The notes under the pieces are model-generated. The model ran no database searches and was not told where the DNA came from. It saw only the letters and a program-made list of their open reading frames with translations. Both the position numbers and the translations under genes were made by a program. From the NCBI GenBank assembly GCA_016208085.1, contig JACQYT010000092.1, positions 40,404 through 104,403 on the forward strand: a stretch of DNA of 64,000 bases. The letters run 5' to 3'. This document shows, one piece after another, positions 1-8,226 of this stretch (within the stretch, counting starts at the first letter, position 1; the number at the start of each line of letters is the position of its first letter). This DNA is from Elusimicrobiota bacterium. Lineage in GTDB: Bacteria > Elusimicrobiota > Elusimicrobia > Elusimicrobiales > UBA9959.

Positions 1-417
1 GTGAAGATGATAAAGGAATTTTACGGCCCGTTCGCGGCGAACCTCGAAGCCGCCAACCAGGACATGATCAAAACCAGGCCGAACGTGCTGAAGACCGACG
101 AAAAATGTCCGCTGTGCCTGAGCCCCATGGTCATGCGCGAGAGCCGCTACGGCAAGTATCTTTCCTGCTCCAGGTTCCCCAAGTGCAAGGGCAAGACCCC
201 GCTGGACAGGGAGGGCAATAAAGTGGACGTCTTCAGGCCGATCCCCACCGAAAAAATCTGCGCCAAGTGCAATAAGAACAAAATGCTGCTGCGCAGGAGC
301 GCGCGCGGCTATTTCCTGGCTTGCTCGGGCTTCCCCAAATGCCGGAACATAGACAGAGTCGCCGACCCCGAAGTGGAACAGATAATAAAAGGCGCGCGGC
401 CGAAGAACGGCAGTTGA
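1..417 (+). CDS. topA: DNA topoisomerase I, C-terminal zinc-ribbon end (partial)
   Basis: The frame is open from base 1, so this is the 3' end of a gene whose start lies outside the window; the GTG at base 1 is probably an internal codon. The 138 visible residues contain two four-cysteine zinc ribbons, Cys36/39/56/62 and Cys87/90/108/114. Both carry the CSxFPKC signature of the topoisomerase I C-terminal DNA-binding repeats (zf-C4_Topoisom family). Type IA topoisomerases relax negative supercoils, and these ribbons hold single-stranded DNA. The catalytic tyrosine domain is not in the window, so activity cannot be judged. The TGA stop lies inside the GTTGATAAG repeat that follows. A stand-alone zinc-ribbon protein is less likely because the first 30 residues read like the tail of the topoisomerase core. 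Confidence 0.85.
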   Translation: MKMIKEFYGPFAANLEAANQDMIKTRPNVLKTDEKCPLCLSPMVMRESRYGKYLSCSRFPKCKGKTPLDREGNKVDVFRPIPTEKICAKCNKNKMLLRRSARGYFLACSGFPKCRNIDRVADPEVEQIIKGARPKNGS

Positions 418-497
418 TAAGTTGATAAGTAAGAAACAACAGTTGATAAGTGGGAAACAGCAGTTTTCACTTTATCAACTTATCAACTTATCAACTT
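412..497. repeat. inverted pair of GTTGATAAG tandem repeats
   Basis: Units of GTTGATAAG occur at 413-430 and again near 442, and the reverse complement CTTATCAACTTATCAAC fills 477-496. The two arms could form a long hairpin. The left arm supplies the TGA stop of topA. The right arm runs directly into the Xer reading frame, so the element separates the two genes with no spare sequence. It resembles the other tandem-repeat hairpins of this window in design but not in unit sequence. Confidence 0.85.
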
Positions 498-534
498 TTT
501 CTCCCGGCATACCCTCAGGGCTTATAAATTCGAC

Positions 535-1371
535 GTGCGCCAATTCGCGTCCTACGCTTCGGCGCATAACGCAGCTTCGCCGGGAGCGCTGGACAGGATG
601 CTGCTGCGCGGCTATATCGCCTTTATAAGCGGGCATAAGGTCTCCAGGAACACGCTGCTGCGAAAAATCTCGGCCGTCCATTCGTTCATAAGCTACCTTA
701 TAACCGAAAAAGTTATTGAAAACGATCCGTTTGACCTGATAACCGCGCCTAAAAAGGAAAAACGCCTGCCCAGGTTCATGAGCGAAGGCGAGGCGGGGAA
801 ACTGGCCGCCTATAATGATCCGGAAGAGGTCAGGATCAAAGAAGGGGATTATAAATTCGCCGAGCGGGACTTCGCCATCTTTGAGCTGCTCTACTCAACC
901 GGCATCCGCCGCTCGGAAGCCGCCGGCTTAAACATCGGCGACGTGGATTTCTACGGCGGTTTCGTGCGCGTTATAGGCAAAGGCTCCAGGGAGCGCCTGG
1001 CGCCGGTGGGGGATAAGGCATTAAACGCGTTGAGGAGCTATTTAAATACCAGGCCGCGTCCGCTCGCGCCGGCTATGCCGCTTTTCCTTAACCATCGTAA
1101 CGGGAGGCTGGCGGACAACGGCCTGGCTTTGATAATCAAAAAAATGGCGCGCCGCGCCAGGTTCGCGCGGCCCTTGAACCCGCACGCCATCAGGCACTCG
1201 TTCGCCACGCACCTGCTGGACAACGGCTGCGACCTAAAATCGGTGCAGGAGATGCTGGGCCATAAGAATCTCGAGACCACCGAGATCTACACCCATGTCT
1301 CGCTTGAGCGGCTTAAGGAAGTATATGATAAGACGCACCCAAGGGGGGACAAAAAACAGGGTAGAGGGTAG
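535..1371 (+). CDS. Xer-family tyrosine recombinase
   Basis: This is a phage-integrase-fold recombinase of the XerC/XerD type, which resolves chromosome dimers at dif sites. From the GTG at 535, the catalytic set is visible: Arg125 (TGIRRSE), Lys149 (GKGSRER), His217/Arg220 (HAIRHSF), His243 (GHKNLETTE) and Tyr252 (IYTHV). The frame is open upstream to 433, and the residues just before the GTG (TLRAYKFD) match the SAM-like N-terminal domain of Xer proteins. The conserved domain therefore begins before 535, but no ATG, GTG or TTG is in frame there because the GTTGATAAG repeat abuts it. The first 10-20 residues of the family seem to have been replaced, so the true start is uncertain. The C-terminus and TAG stop come from the GGGTAGA repeat (tail QGRG). 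Confidence 0.85.
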   Translation: MRQFASYASAHNAASPGALDRMLLRGYIAFISGHKVSRNTLLRKISAVHSFISYLITEKVIENDPFDLITAPKKEKRLPRFMSEGEAGKLAAYNDPEEVRIKEGDYKFAERDFAIFELLYSTGIRRSEAAGLNIGDVDFYGGFVRVIGKGSRERLAPVGDKALNALRSYLNTRPRPLAPAMPLFLNHRNGRLADNGLALIIKKMARRARFARPLNPHAIRHSFATHLLDNGCDLKSVQEMLGHKNLETTEIYTHVSLERLKEVYDKTHPRGDKKQGRG

Positions 1372-1507
1372 AGGGTATAGGGGGGGAGGGGATAGGGGAT
1401 GGCGCGCTGGAACGGCAGAAATTATGGAAAGAGCTAAAAAAAACAGGCTGAAGCTTTTTTTGACGTTTTTTTCTTTAACTCTAGCCTCTACCCTCTACCC
1501 TCTACCC
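1359..1507. repeat. inverted GGGTAGA/TACCCTC repeat pair overlapping two genes
   Basis: Tandem heptamers related to GGGTAGA occupy 1359-1380 and their complement (CTCTACC units) occupies 1482-1507. The left arm contains the TAG stop of the Xer gene. The right arm is translated as part of the DacB signal peptide (STLYPLPF). The intervening 100 bases contain the dacB start codon, so a hairpin formed by the arms would put that start in its loop. The same family recurs at 26422, 49424 and 51161. Confidence 0.85.
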
Positions 1508-3289
1508 TTTCTTCACGCCGCGCCGTGCAAATTCCAGAATAGGGCGAAAGGGCCGGGATTTAAAAATTCGGTCTGGGGACTGAGCGTCAGGTACGCCGAT
1601 ACCGGCAGGGAAGTCGTCTCCTGCAATAATACCAAGAGCCTGGTCCCGGCCAGCATCCTGAAACTTTTTGTGACCGCCGCCGCGCTTGAGGCGTTCGGTC
1701 CCGGCCATAAATTCAAGACCAAGGTCTATATCGACGGCGCTGTTTCAGACGGGACGCTGACCGGCTCGCTCTATATAAGGGGGGGCGGGGACCCGTCTTT
1801 CGGCTCCAACCTTATCGAAGGCGCGCCTCCGGCCCAGGCGGAGTTCGGCAAATGGTCGGAAGCGCTTGAAGCGGCCGGGATAAATAAAATAAGCGGTTCC
1901 GTGATAGCCGACGATTCGCTTTTTGAAGGGCCGGCGCTGCCGGGCTCCTGGGCGTGGGAGGATATAGGCAATTATTACGCCGCCCAGCCGACAGCCCTGG
2001 CCGTAAACGACAACCTCTATAAGCTTTATTTCAAGCCGGGAGCCAAAGTGGGCGCCCGGGCCGAAGTACTGCGCACGGAACCGAAAATAGAGGGCATTGA
2101 GTTCAATAATCTTATGCGCACGGGGCCGGAAGGCTCCGGAGATAACGGCTACATATTTAATTTCCCCGAGCAATACAGCGCCACTTTGCGCGGCACCATA
2201 CCGAAGGGTCCGGCTGAATTTGCCGTTAAAGGCTCCATCCCCGCTCCGGCGCTTTTTTTAGCGCGGGAATTTACGGCTTATCTGGAGATGTGCGGCATCA
2301 ATGTGGCGGGCAGCCCCGCCGGAATAAAGGACGGCAAAAATTACGGCGCGCTTAGATTTATAGCCGAAACCGAGGGGGCGCCTTTGAAAGATATCGTGTC
2401 CGTCACCAATAAGCGCAGTTTCAACCTGTACGCGGAGATGCTGCTCCGGCATCTGGCGCTGGCAAAAGGGAAACCCGGCACGGCCGATAACGGCATAAGC
2501 GCCCTCGGGGATTACTTGGCCGCCAACGGCGTAAACGTGTCGGAACTGAAACTCGCGGACGCTTCGGGCCTGTCGCGTCTGAACCTGGTGAACGCGGGCG
2601 ATTTTACGGTTTTTCTGAGCAAGCTCTCAAAGAAGAAGTTTTTCAGCGTTTACCTGGCTTCGCTGGCCTCGCCTGCGGATCCGGACGCGACCGGCCATAT
2701 CAAAAAAATGGGCGTGAATACGAAACTGGAGAAGGTCCTGAAAATAAAGTCGGGCTCGCTGAGCGGGGTAAGGGGTTACGCCGGTTACCTGAAGACAAAG
2801 AAAGGCAGGACTCTGGCTTTTACTTCCATTATAAACAATTATTCCGCTTCGGGCGCGGAAGTGGACGGCCTGCACGAAGCAGTCTCGACGGAGAGGCAAA
2901 AAGTCAAAAGTCGCCGCTACACTACATGCCTTTTTGACCGGCCGGGAAGAATTCTCCGTCGGAGAGAGAAAATCAGAATTCCCAAAAACAGGCAATTTCA
3001 GGGGCTTACTGCGGAAGTCGGGTTAACGTCAATATCGCGATATAGTCTTCGACGCTATCCGGGAACTTATGACCCCGCCGGAAAAGTCCGGGAAACGGAT
3101 CGGCTTCACGGCGAAGGAGAAGCGGGCGGCATATTTGAGCCCTGCGCGCTAAAGAGGCATAATATAGCCGGGAGGAAAATATCGCATAGGCAAAACAATG
3201 TCGGTCTGCGCTTCCCCGGGAGGGATAAGCGTGGCAAAACCCGCTGCCCCGCCTGTGGTCAGGTGGTAAGGGTAAAATCTGGATTGTAG
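1424..3289 (+). CDS. dacB: D-alanyl-D-alanine carboxypeptidase/endopeptidase (PBP4 type) with aberrant C-terminus
   Basis: This is a periplasmic serine peptidase of family S13 that trims or cleaves peptidoglycan cross-links. All three penicillin-binding motifs are present: Ser77-x-x-Lys80 (SILK), Ser332-Phe-Asn334 and Lys442-Ser-Gly. The ATG at 1424 gives a basic N-terminus and a hydrophobic signal segment ending near HAAP. The signal's second half is encoded by a GGGTAGA-family repeat arm. Homology of the S13 type ends about residue 487 (NNYSASGAEVDGLHEAV). The following 130 residues are basic, low-complexity and overlap an ORF6N remnant in another frame. The native stop was probably lost by deletion or rearrangement next to the CRISPR locus. 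The enzyme core looks intact, and only the tail is suspect. Confidence 0.85.
   Translation: MERAKKNRLKLFLTFFSLTLASTLYPLPFLHAAPCKFQNRAKGPGFKNSVWGLSVRYADTGREVVSCNNTKSLVPASILKLFVTAAALEAFGPGHKFKTKVYIDGAVSDGTLTGSLYIRGGGDPSFGSNLIEGAPPAQAEFGKWSEALEAAGINKISGSVIADDSLFEGPALPGSWAWEDIGNYYAAQPTALAVNDNLYKLYFKPGAKVGARAEVLRTEPKIEGIEFNNLMRTGPEGSGDNGYIFNFPEQYSATLRGTIPKGPAEFAVKGSIPAPALFLAREFTAYLEMCGINVAGSPAGIKDGKNYGALRFIAETEGAPLKDIVSVTNKRSFNLYAEMLLRHLALAKGKPGTADNGISALGDYLAANGVNVSELKLADASGLSRLNLVNAGDFTVFLSKLSKKKFFSVYLASLASPADPDATGHIKKMGVNTKLEKVLKIKSGSLSGVRGYAGYLKTKKGRTLAFTSIINNYSASGAEVDGLHEAVSTERQKVKSRRYTTCLFDRPGRILRRREKIRIPKNRQFQGLTAEVGLTSISRYSLRRYPGTYDPAGKVRETDRLHGEGEAGGIFEPCALKRHNIAGRKISHRQNNVGLRFPGRDKRGKTRCPACGQVVRVKSGL
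3027..3152 (+). pseudogene. ORF6N-domain protein remnant (C-terminal end)
   Basis: Read in the frame that starts after the TAA at 3024, these 41 codons give RQYRDIVFDAIRELMTPP followed by EKSGKRIGF, then a stop at 3150. This is the characteristic C-terminal end of ORF6N/RhuM-type DNA-binding proteins, which have a conserved AIRxLMxPP...IGF motif. The N-terminal DNA-binding domain is not found upstream. The stretch lies out of frame inside the run-on tail of dacB. It is therefore a broken leftover of a phage- or plasmid-type regulator beside the cas operon. Confidence 0.65.
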
Positions 3290-3341
3290 CCGAAAATCAA
3301 CGCGACATGACGCTGTCGGGGTGGTATGGTAGGATATTTAT

Positions 3342-6098
3342 GTGGACTTGCGCCTGCGGCCGAAAACGATGGTAAAAAAACATTGTGCGCACGCGAAAAA
3401 CAAACCGGACGGCATCCCCGCGCCTCAGAAAGCGTTGCAGCCGTTGGATGAGCATTTGCATAATATTTGGGCAAAGATTTCTAAAGACAGCTCTGCTTCC
3501 TGGCATCCGCTCATACTTCATATGCTGGACGTGGCGGCTGTTGCCGAAGCCGTTTCAATGCGGGAGCCTTCCGTTACTAGGGAAAATATTGCCGCGGCTT
3601 TTGGTATGAAATGGGCGGATGCCCGCCCATGGATATTATTGGCTGTTTCATGCCATGATCTTGGCAAAGCTTGCCCCGGCTTTCAGGCGAAATGGCCCGG
3701 TGCAATAAACAACGGCCTTGCCATGCCGCGTGTGCCGGATACCAGGATAAACCATGGTTTTGTCAGCCAGATAGCGCTTTCTGAATGGCTGCAACGGGAG
3801 AAAAACTGGCCGGCCGGTTTGGCTGATCTGCTTGGAGACGCTGTCGGTTGCCACCACGGGGAAAGAGCAAAGCCTTCCGCCTTGGCACTGTTGTCCGGAA
3901 ACAGGCACGCACTCGGAGGTAGTGATTGGACTCAGGCCCGAAATGCGCTTATTTCAGCGGCGCTTGATACCTTTAAACCGGACAATGCCGTGCCCTTGGT
4001 AACTAAACAAACCCTTTCCGGTCCTGAATTCATGCTGCTTGCCGGTCTTACCAGTTTTTCAGACTGGATAGGGTCGGATGAAAACCGTTTCCGTTTCGGG
4101 ACAATTGAGGACTGTTCCGACCTTCCGGCATGGTTCGCAAAGCGAAAGGTGATAGCTGAAAAAGCCCTGGATGAAATTGGCTGGCTGCCCCGCACGCCGC
4201 TTTCAACTGTGGCAAAAACTTTTGAACAGGCGCTGAATTTCGAGCCGCGTCCTTTGCAAAAAGCTGCCGCCAGGGCGGCAGGCAAACTGAAAGCTCCCGC
4301 TATCATCCTTATTGAAGCGCCGATGGGGGAGGGGAAAACCGAGGCGGGGTTTTATGCCTATTTAGAGTTGCAGCGCCGTTTCGGACACCGCGGGCTGTAC
4401 GTTGCCATGCCGACAAAAGCCACCGGGAACGCCATGTTCGCGCGGGCGCTGGAATTCCTGCGGCGACAGGCTCCGGGGCGCAGCCTTGACCTGCAATTAC
4501 TGCACGGCTCCGCGGCGCAGAATGAAACTTTCCGGAAACTTTGCTTTACGGCTATCGGTGAGCCGGGGGCCGAGGGGGAGGTTCGGGCGGCGGAATGGTT
4601 TACCTCCAGGAAAAAGGCGCTCCTCTCCGAATACGGCATCGGCACCGTGGACCAGGCGTTGATGCCGATTCTTCCGGTGCGCCACAACTTTATGCGTTTG
4701 TGGGGGCTTGCGAACCGTGTGGTTATTTTTGATGAAATCCACGCCTACGACGCATACACAGGAACGCTTCTTGTCCACTTGTTAAGATGGCTTATGGCAA
4801 TGGGTTCGTCAGCGGTGCTTCTTTCCGCCACGCTGCCGTCGTCCATACGGCGCAAGCTGGCCGAGGTCGTCGGGGCTGTCCCACCTAATAAGGAAGCGGA
4901 TTATCCGCGTCTGTCGCTTTTTTCCAAAGGAAAAGTATCGCAGACGCATTTTAAGGCTTCTTCTTCGCTTAGGCGGGCCGTCGCCGTTAATGAAATACCG
5001 GAGGCCCTCGGCAGTTTATATTCGGCTTTAACCGGTTGTTTGGAGAAAGGCGGGCTGGGGCTGGCGCTGTTAAATACAGTGCAGAGAGCCCAGGATTTAT
5101 ATCGCCGTTTCCCTCCCGGAACTCCCATCGAGCGCGATTCCATGCGCGTCGGAAAAAAGCTGCCCGATGGGACAGAGATTTATTTATTCCACGCACGGTT
5201 CCCGTCGAATTGTCGGCAAAAACGCGAGGAGCAGGCGCTCGAATTGTTCGGCAAGGCCGGCGCGCGGCAAGGGCGAAAAATCCTTATCGCCACTCAGGTG
5301 GCGGAACAAAGCCTGGACCTGGATTTTGACCTGATGATTACCGACCTCGCACCTATAGACCTTATTTTACAGAGAGCCGGGCGTTTGTGGCGGCGCCGGC
5401 GCGCCGCCAGGCCGCTGCCCGATCCGGCGCTGTTTGTGGCGGGGCTTGCCGGCAAAGAGCCGCCATCGTTTAAAAAACCATTGTGGTGGGGTAAGGTATA
5501 CAGGGAAGATATTTTATTGCGCACCTGGCTGTTGCTGAAAGGGCGGAAAACTTTTAATCTGCCGGACGACATAGACGCCTTTGTGCGTTCCGTTTATGAA
5601 GGGGAAGCGGACATCCCTGAATTCCTGCGGGAACGCATGGAAAACGCCGAGGCGCAGTACGGGAAGGTTCTGGCCGAGCAGCAACAGGCCAATCAGGCTA
5701 TTATCGGTTTGCCGGATGACGCCTCTTGGAACCAGCCGGAAAGATTTGTGCTTTACGATGAAGATGAACCCGGTGTGCATAGGACGCTGATGGCCAATAC
5801 GCGTCTGGGCAATAATTCAGTTCCAGCCATTCCGCTGTTCACGGATGATGGGTATGATCCCGGTGAACTGCCCGCTGCTAAAGAAACAGAATGGTTTGCG
5901 CGAACTGTGAGTTTATCGCGCAAAGGAATTGTTGCTAAGCTGCAAAACGCCGGCGTGCCGGAAAGCTGGAAGAAGTCACCGCTTTTGCGTAATTGCTTTC
6001 CGTTGATCCTGGATGCGGGCGGGAACTGGATTCTGGATAATTCCGTGAGTCTGGACGAAGACCTCGGCGTGGTTTATGGAACAAAGGAGACGGCATGA
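3342..6098 (+). CDS. cas3: CRISPR-associated helicase/nuclease Cas3 (type I-E)
   Basis: Cas3 unwinds and degrades DNA marked by Cascade. The HD nuclease domain comes first (His60 in WHPLILHMLDVAAVA, His105-Asp106 in SCHDLGK). The SF2 helicase follows, with Walker A around residue 330 (APMGEGKTE), a DEIH box near 463 (VIFDEIHAYD) and motif III SATLP near 494. A WAK/WHPL segment and the 918-residue length fit type I-E Cas3. The GTG at 3342 has a GGTAGGA ribosome site eight bases upstream. The in-frame ATG at 3369 is the alternative but has no clear ribosome site. The stop overlaps the cse1 start (ATGA at 6095), which indicates translational coupling. This is the first gene of the cas operon. 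Confidence 0.95.
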   Translation: MDLRLRPKTMVKKHCAHAKNKPDGIPAPQKALQPLDEHLHNIWAKISKDSSASWHPLILHMLDVAAVAEAVSMREPSVTRENIAAAFGMKWADARPWILLAVSCHDLGKACPGFQAKWPGAINNGLAMPRVPDTRINHGFVSQIALSEWLQREKNWPAGLADLLGDAVGCHHGERAKPSALALLSGNRHALGGSDWTQARNALISAALDTFKPDNAVPLVTKQTLSGPEFMLLAGLTSFSDWIGSDENRFRFGTIEDCSDLPAWFAKRKVIAEKALDEIGWLPRTPLSTVAKTFEQALNFEPRPLQKAAARAAGKLKAPAIILIEAPMGEGKTEAGFYAYLELQRRFGHRGLYVAMPTKATGNAMFARALEFLRRQAPGRSLDLQLLHGSAAQNETFRKLCFTAIGEPGAEGEVRAAEWFTSRKKALLSEYGIGTVDQALMPILPVRHNFMRLWGLANRVVIFDEIHAYDAYTGTLLVHLLRWLMAMGSSAVLLSATLPSSIRRKLAEVVGAVPPNKEADYPRLSLFSKGKVSQTHFKASSSLRRAVAVNEIPEALGSLYSALTGCLEKGGLGLALLNTVQRAQDLYRRFPPGTPIERDSMRVGKKLPDGTEIYLFHARFPSNCRQKREEQALELFGKAGARQGRKILIATQVAEQSLDLDFDLMITDLAPIDLILQRAGRLWRRRRAARPLPDPALFVAGLAGKEPPSFKKPLWWGKVYREDILLRTWLLLKGRKTFNLPDDIDAFVRSVYEGEADIPEFLRERMENAEAQYGKVLAEQQQANQAIIGLPDDASWNQPERFVLYDEDEPGVHRTLMANTRLGNNSVPAIPLFTDDGYDPGELPAAKETEWFARTVSLSRKGIVAKLQNAGVPESWKKSPLLRNCFPLILDAGGNWILDNSVSLDEDLGVVYGTKETA

Positions 6099-7696
6099 GC
6101 AAGTTTAACCTTATTGACGAAAAGTGGATCCCGGTGAGATTCCTGGACGGAACCAGGGATGAGTTGGGGATCAGCAATACGTTGTCGCGCGCCAAAGAAA
6201 TCGCCGCGATCGAAGATAATTCTCCGCTGGTGGTCGCGTCATTGCACCGCTTCCTGCTGGCCGTGCTCTACCGCGCCCTGCAGGGCCCTGCGGATATCGA
6301 GCAGGCTAAGTACCTGTTCAAGTCCGGCCTGCCGGACAAACCTATAAAAGACTATCTTGAAAAATGGCGTCCCAGGTTCTGGCTGTTTGATGAAAAGTAT
6401 CCTTTTTATCAGATCCCCTCATTTAAACCAAAAAAGTGGAGGGAGTGGACGGCTCTTGCGGTGGAATATAATGCTGATACCGCAAAAGTCCTTTTTGATC
6501 ACACACATGAAAGTGCTTCGGGTAGTATTAGCATGGCAGCGGCCAGTCGGTGGTTGCTTGCTAGTCAGGTTTTTGCCGTCTCGACCGGGAAAAGTGAAAT
6601 CTCTCATACTGGTACATCCCCATCTGCTAACTCAATAATGGCGATCCCTATTGGGTCAAATCTGCAAGATACCCTTATTTTTTGCTTGGTTCCACAGAAC
6701 CGGATAATTATGACAACTGATATCCCTGTATGGGAGCGTAAACCAGACACCATGGATTACCTTAAAACTAAAGTCAGAGTCACCAATAAGGAAAAGGGAG
6801 CTTCTTCAAAATATAGAACAGTAGAAAGAACGGCAACAGGAATAGTAGACCTTTATACATGGAGAACTCGTTCTGTTATTTTGAAAGAGCTGAACTCTGG
6901 GAATATTGAAAAACTTGGATTTGCATCTGGCATCGGCTATAAAGAATCCATTATGCCAGATCCAATGTTGGCATATACGATTAGAGAGGTGACGGATAAA
7001 GAATCAAGCACAAAACTAAAAAAAAGATTTTCCCTGAAATTTGAAGAAGAAGGGGCCTGGAAGGATTTTGATTCGCTTTTGCCGGATAGTGCGCAACTTG
7101 CCCCTCAAGTTATAGACAATGCTATAACACTAGCAAAGCAAGATGTAGAACGATTCCCCAGAGGGGTAATGGTGCTTGGGCAGCGGTATTTTCCGCCGAG
7201 ACCAAATATCGCTTTCTGGAGAAAAGAATACTTTGTGTTGCCAAGGGCAATACTCAGTAGAAATGATATGCGGTTTGAAATTCACGCTATTCTTGTTGAG
7301 GCCAAAAATGTAGCTGATAAATTATCTGATGTGTGTAAAATTTTTGCGAAAGGAATGCTTGGACATGGTGGGAGAAAAATAGAGGCTCTTGATGTCGAGA
7401 ACTTTGCTGCTCAATTGCCCGCTCTCCCTGGTTACTGGTCCGTTCTGGAAGCCAGGTTCCATGAGATCCTTGGTGAGTACTCGGCCAACCGCGATGCCGA
7501 TGATATTCGCTGCCAGTGGCTGGGGTATGTCCGGGACGCGCTTAAAAACGCCTGGGAACAGTTCTCCGCCTCGGTGGACGGCGGCGACGCCTGGGCGATA
7601 CGCGCGCTTGTGAAAGCGGAAGTTCCGGTACTGACTAAAATAAACGAACTGAACGAGGAAATCGCAAAATACGCAAAACAGGAGGTAAATCAATGA
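6095..7696 (+). CDS. casA: Cascade large subunit Cse1/CasA (Cas8e)
   Basis: This is the large subunit of the type I-E Cascade complex, which reads the PAM and recruits Cas3. The N-terminus (FNLIDEKWIPV) and the FDH...AAASRWLLASQVFA segment are family hallmarks, and 533 residues is a normal length. It overlaps cas3 by four bases and cse2 by four bases. Base composition is strikingly uneven. Sampled 60-base lines read about 67% GC near 6250, 38-40% near 6670 and 6790, and 70% near 7570. The central two thirds looks like a segment of different origin, possibly swapped in by recombination. The frame is uninterrupted, so the protein should be functional. Confidence 0.92.
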   Translation: MSKFNLIDEKWIPVRFLDGTRDELGISNTLSRAKEIAAIEDNSPLVVASLHRFLLAVLYRALQGPADIEQAKYLFKSGLPDKPIKDYLEKWRPRFWLFDEKYPFYQIPSFKPKKWREWTALAVEYNADTAKVLFDHTHESASGSISMAAASRWLLASQVFAVSTGKSEISHTGTSPSANSIMAIPIGSNLQDTLIFCLVPQNRIIMTTDIPVWERKPDTMDYLKTKVRVTNKEKGASSKYRTVERTATGIVDLYTWRTRSVILKELNSGNIEKLGFASGIGYKESIMPDPMLAYTIREVTDKESSTKLKKRFSLKFEEEGAWKDFDSLLPDSAQLAPQVIDNAITLAKQDVERFPRGVMVLGQRYFPPRPNIAFWRKEYFVLPRAILSRNDMRFEIHAILVEAKNVADKLSDVCKIFAKGMLGHGGRKIEALDVENFAAQLPALPGYWSVLEARFHEILGEYSANRDADDIRCQWLGYVRDALKNAWEQFSASVDGGDAWAIRALVKAEVPVLTKINELNEEIAKYAKQEVNQ

Positions 7697-8190
7697 GCGG
7701 GTTTATGGCATGGCTGGAAAAAATCAATGCCGACGGCAGGAAGGCCAGGGCCGTATTGCGCCGCAGCCTGGCTTTTGAGCCCGGCGCATATGTTCCGGCA
7801 TATCCGTACGTGGAGCCGTTTTTGACCGGCGAGGAAAATCAGTGGAAACGGGAAATGCACTATCTTGTTGCGGGGCTCTGGGCTGCGCATTGGAGGGAAG
7901 AGCGCGCCGGCCCCCCGGTATCTATAGGCAAGGCTTGTGCGCTTTTGTATAAGGAGCAAAAGCGCCGCGCAAAAGATAATAAGGATGCCGTGTCTGGCCC
8001 GGAACGGCGGTTTATAACCATGCTGAATTCCGATACGGACCAGTTGCCGTACCGCCTGCGCCAACTGCTGGCCCTTCTGAAAGATCAGCCGGTTGACTGT
8101 GAAAATCTGCTGGCCGGGCTGCTGCGCTGGAATGATGACCGGAAACCCACCCAGAATTCCTGGGCCCGGGACTTCTACAGAGGTATATAA
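7693..8190 (+). CDS. casB: Cascade small subunit Cse2/CasB
   Basis: Cse2 forms the dimer along the belly of Cascade that stabilises the R-loop. The 165-residue protein is basic and helical and carries the arginine-rich RRFITMLNSDTDQLPYRLRQ segment typical of Cse2. It sits in the fixed I-E position between cse1 (four-base overlap) and cas7. Base composition is back to GC-rich like the rest of the operon. Cse2 sequences diverge strongly, so the call rests on both position and this motif. Confidence 0.88.
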   Translation: MSGFMAWLEKINADGRKARAVLRRSLAFEPGAYVPAYPYVEPFLTGEENQWKREMHYLVAGLWAAHWREERAGPPVSIGKACALLYKEQKRRAKDNKDAVSGPERRFITMLNSDTDQLPYRLRQLLALLKDQPVDCENLLAGLLRWNDDRKPTQNSWARDFYRGI

Positions 8191-8226
8191 CGCGGAAAGC
8201 GAACTTAATATACAGGAGAAAAACAA

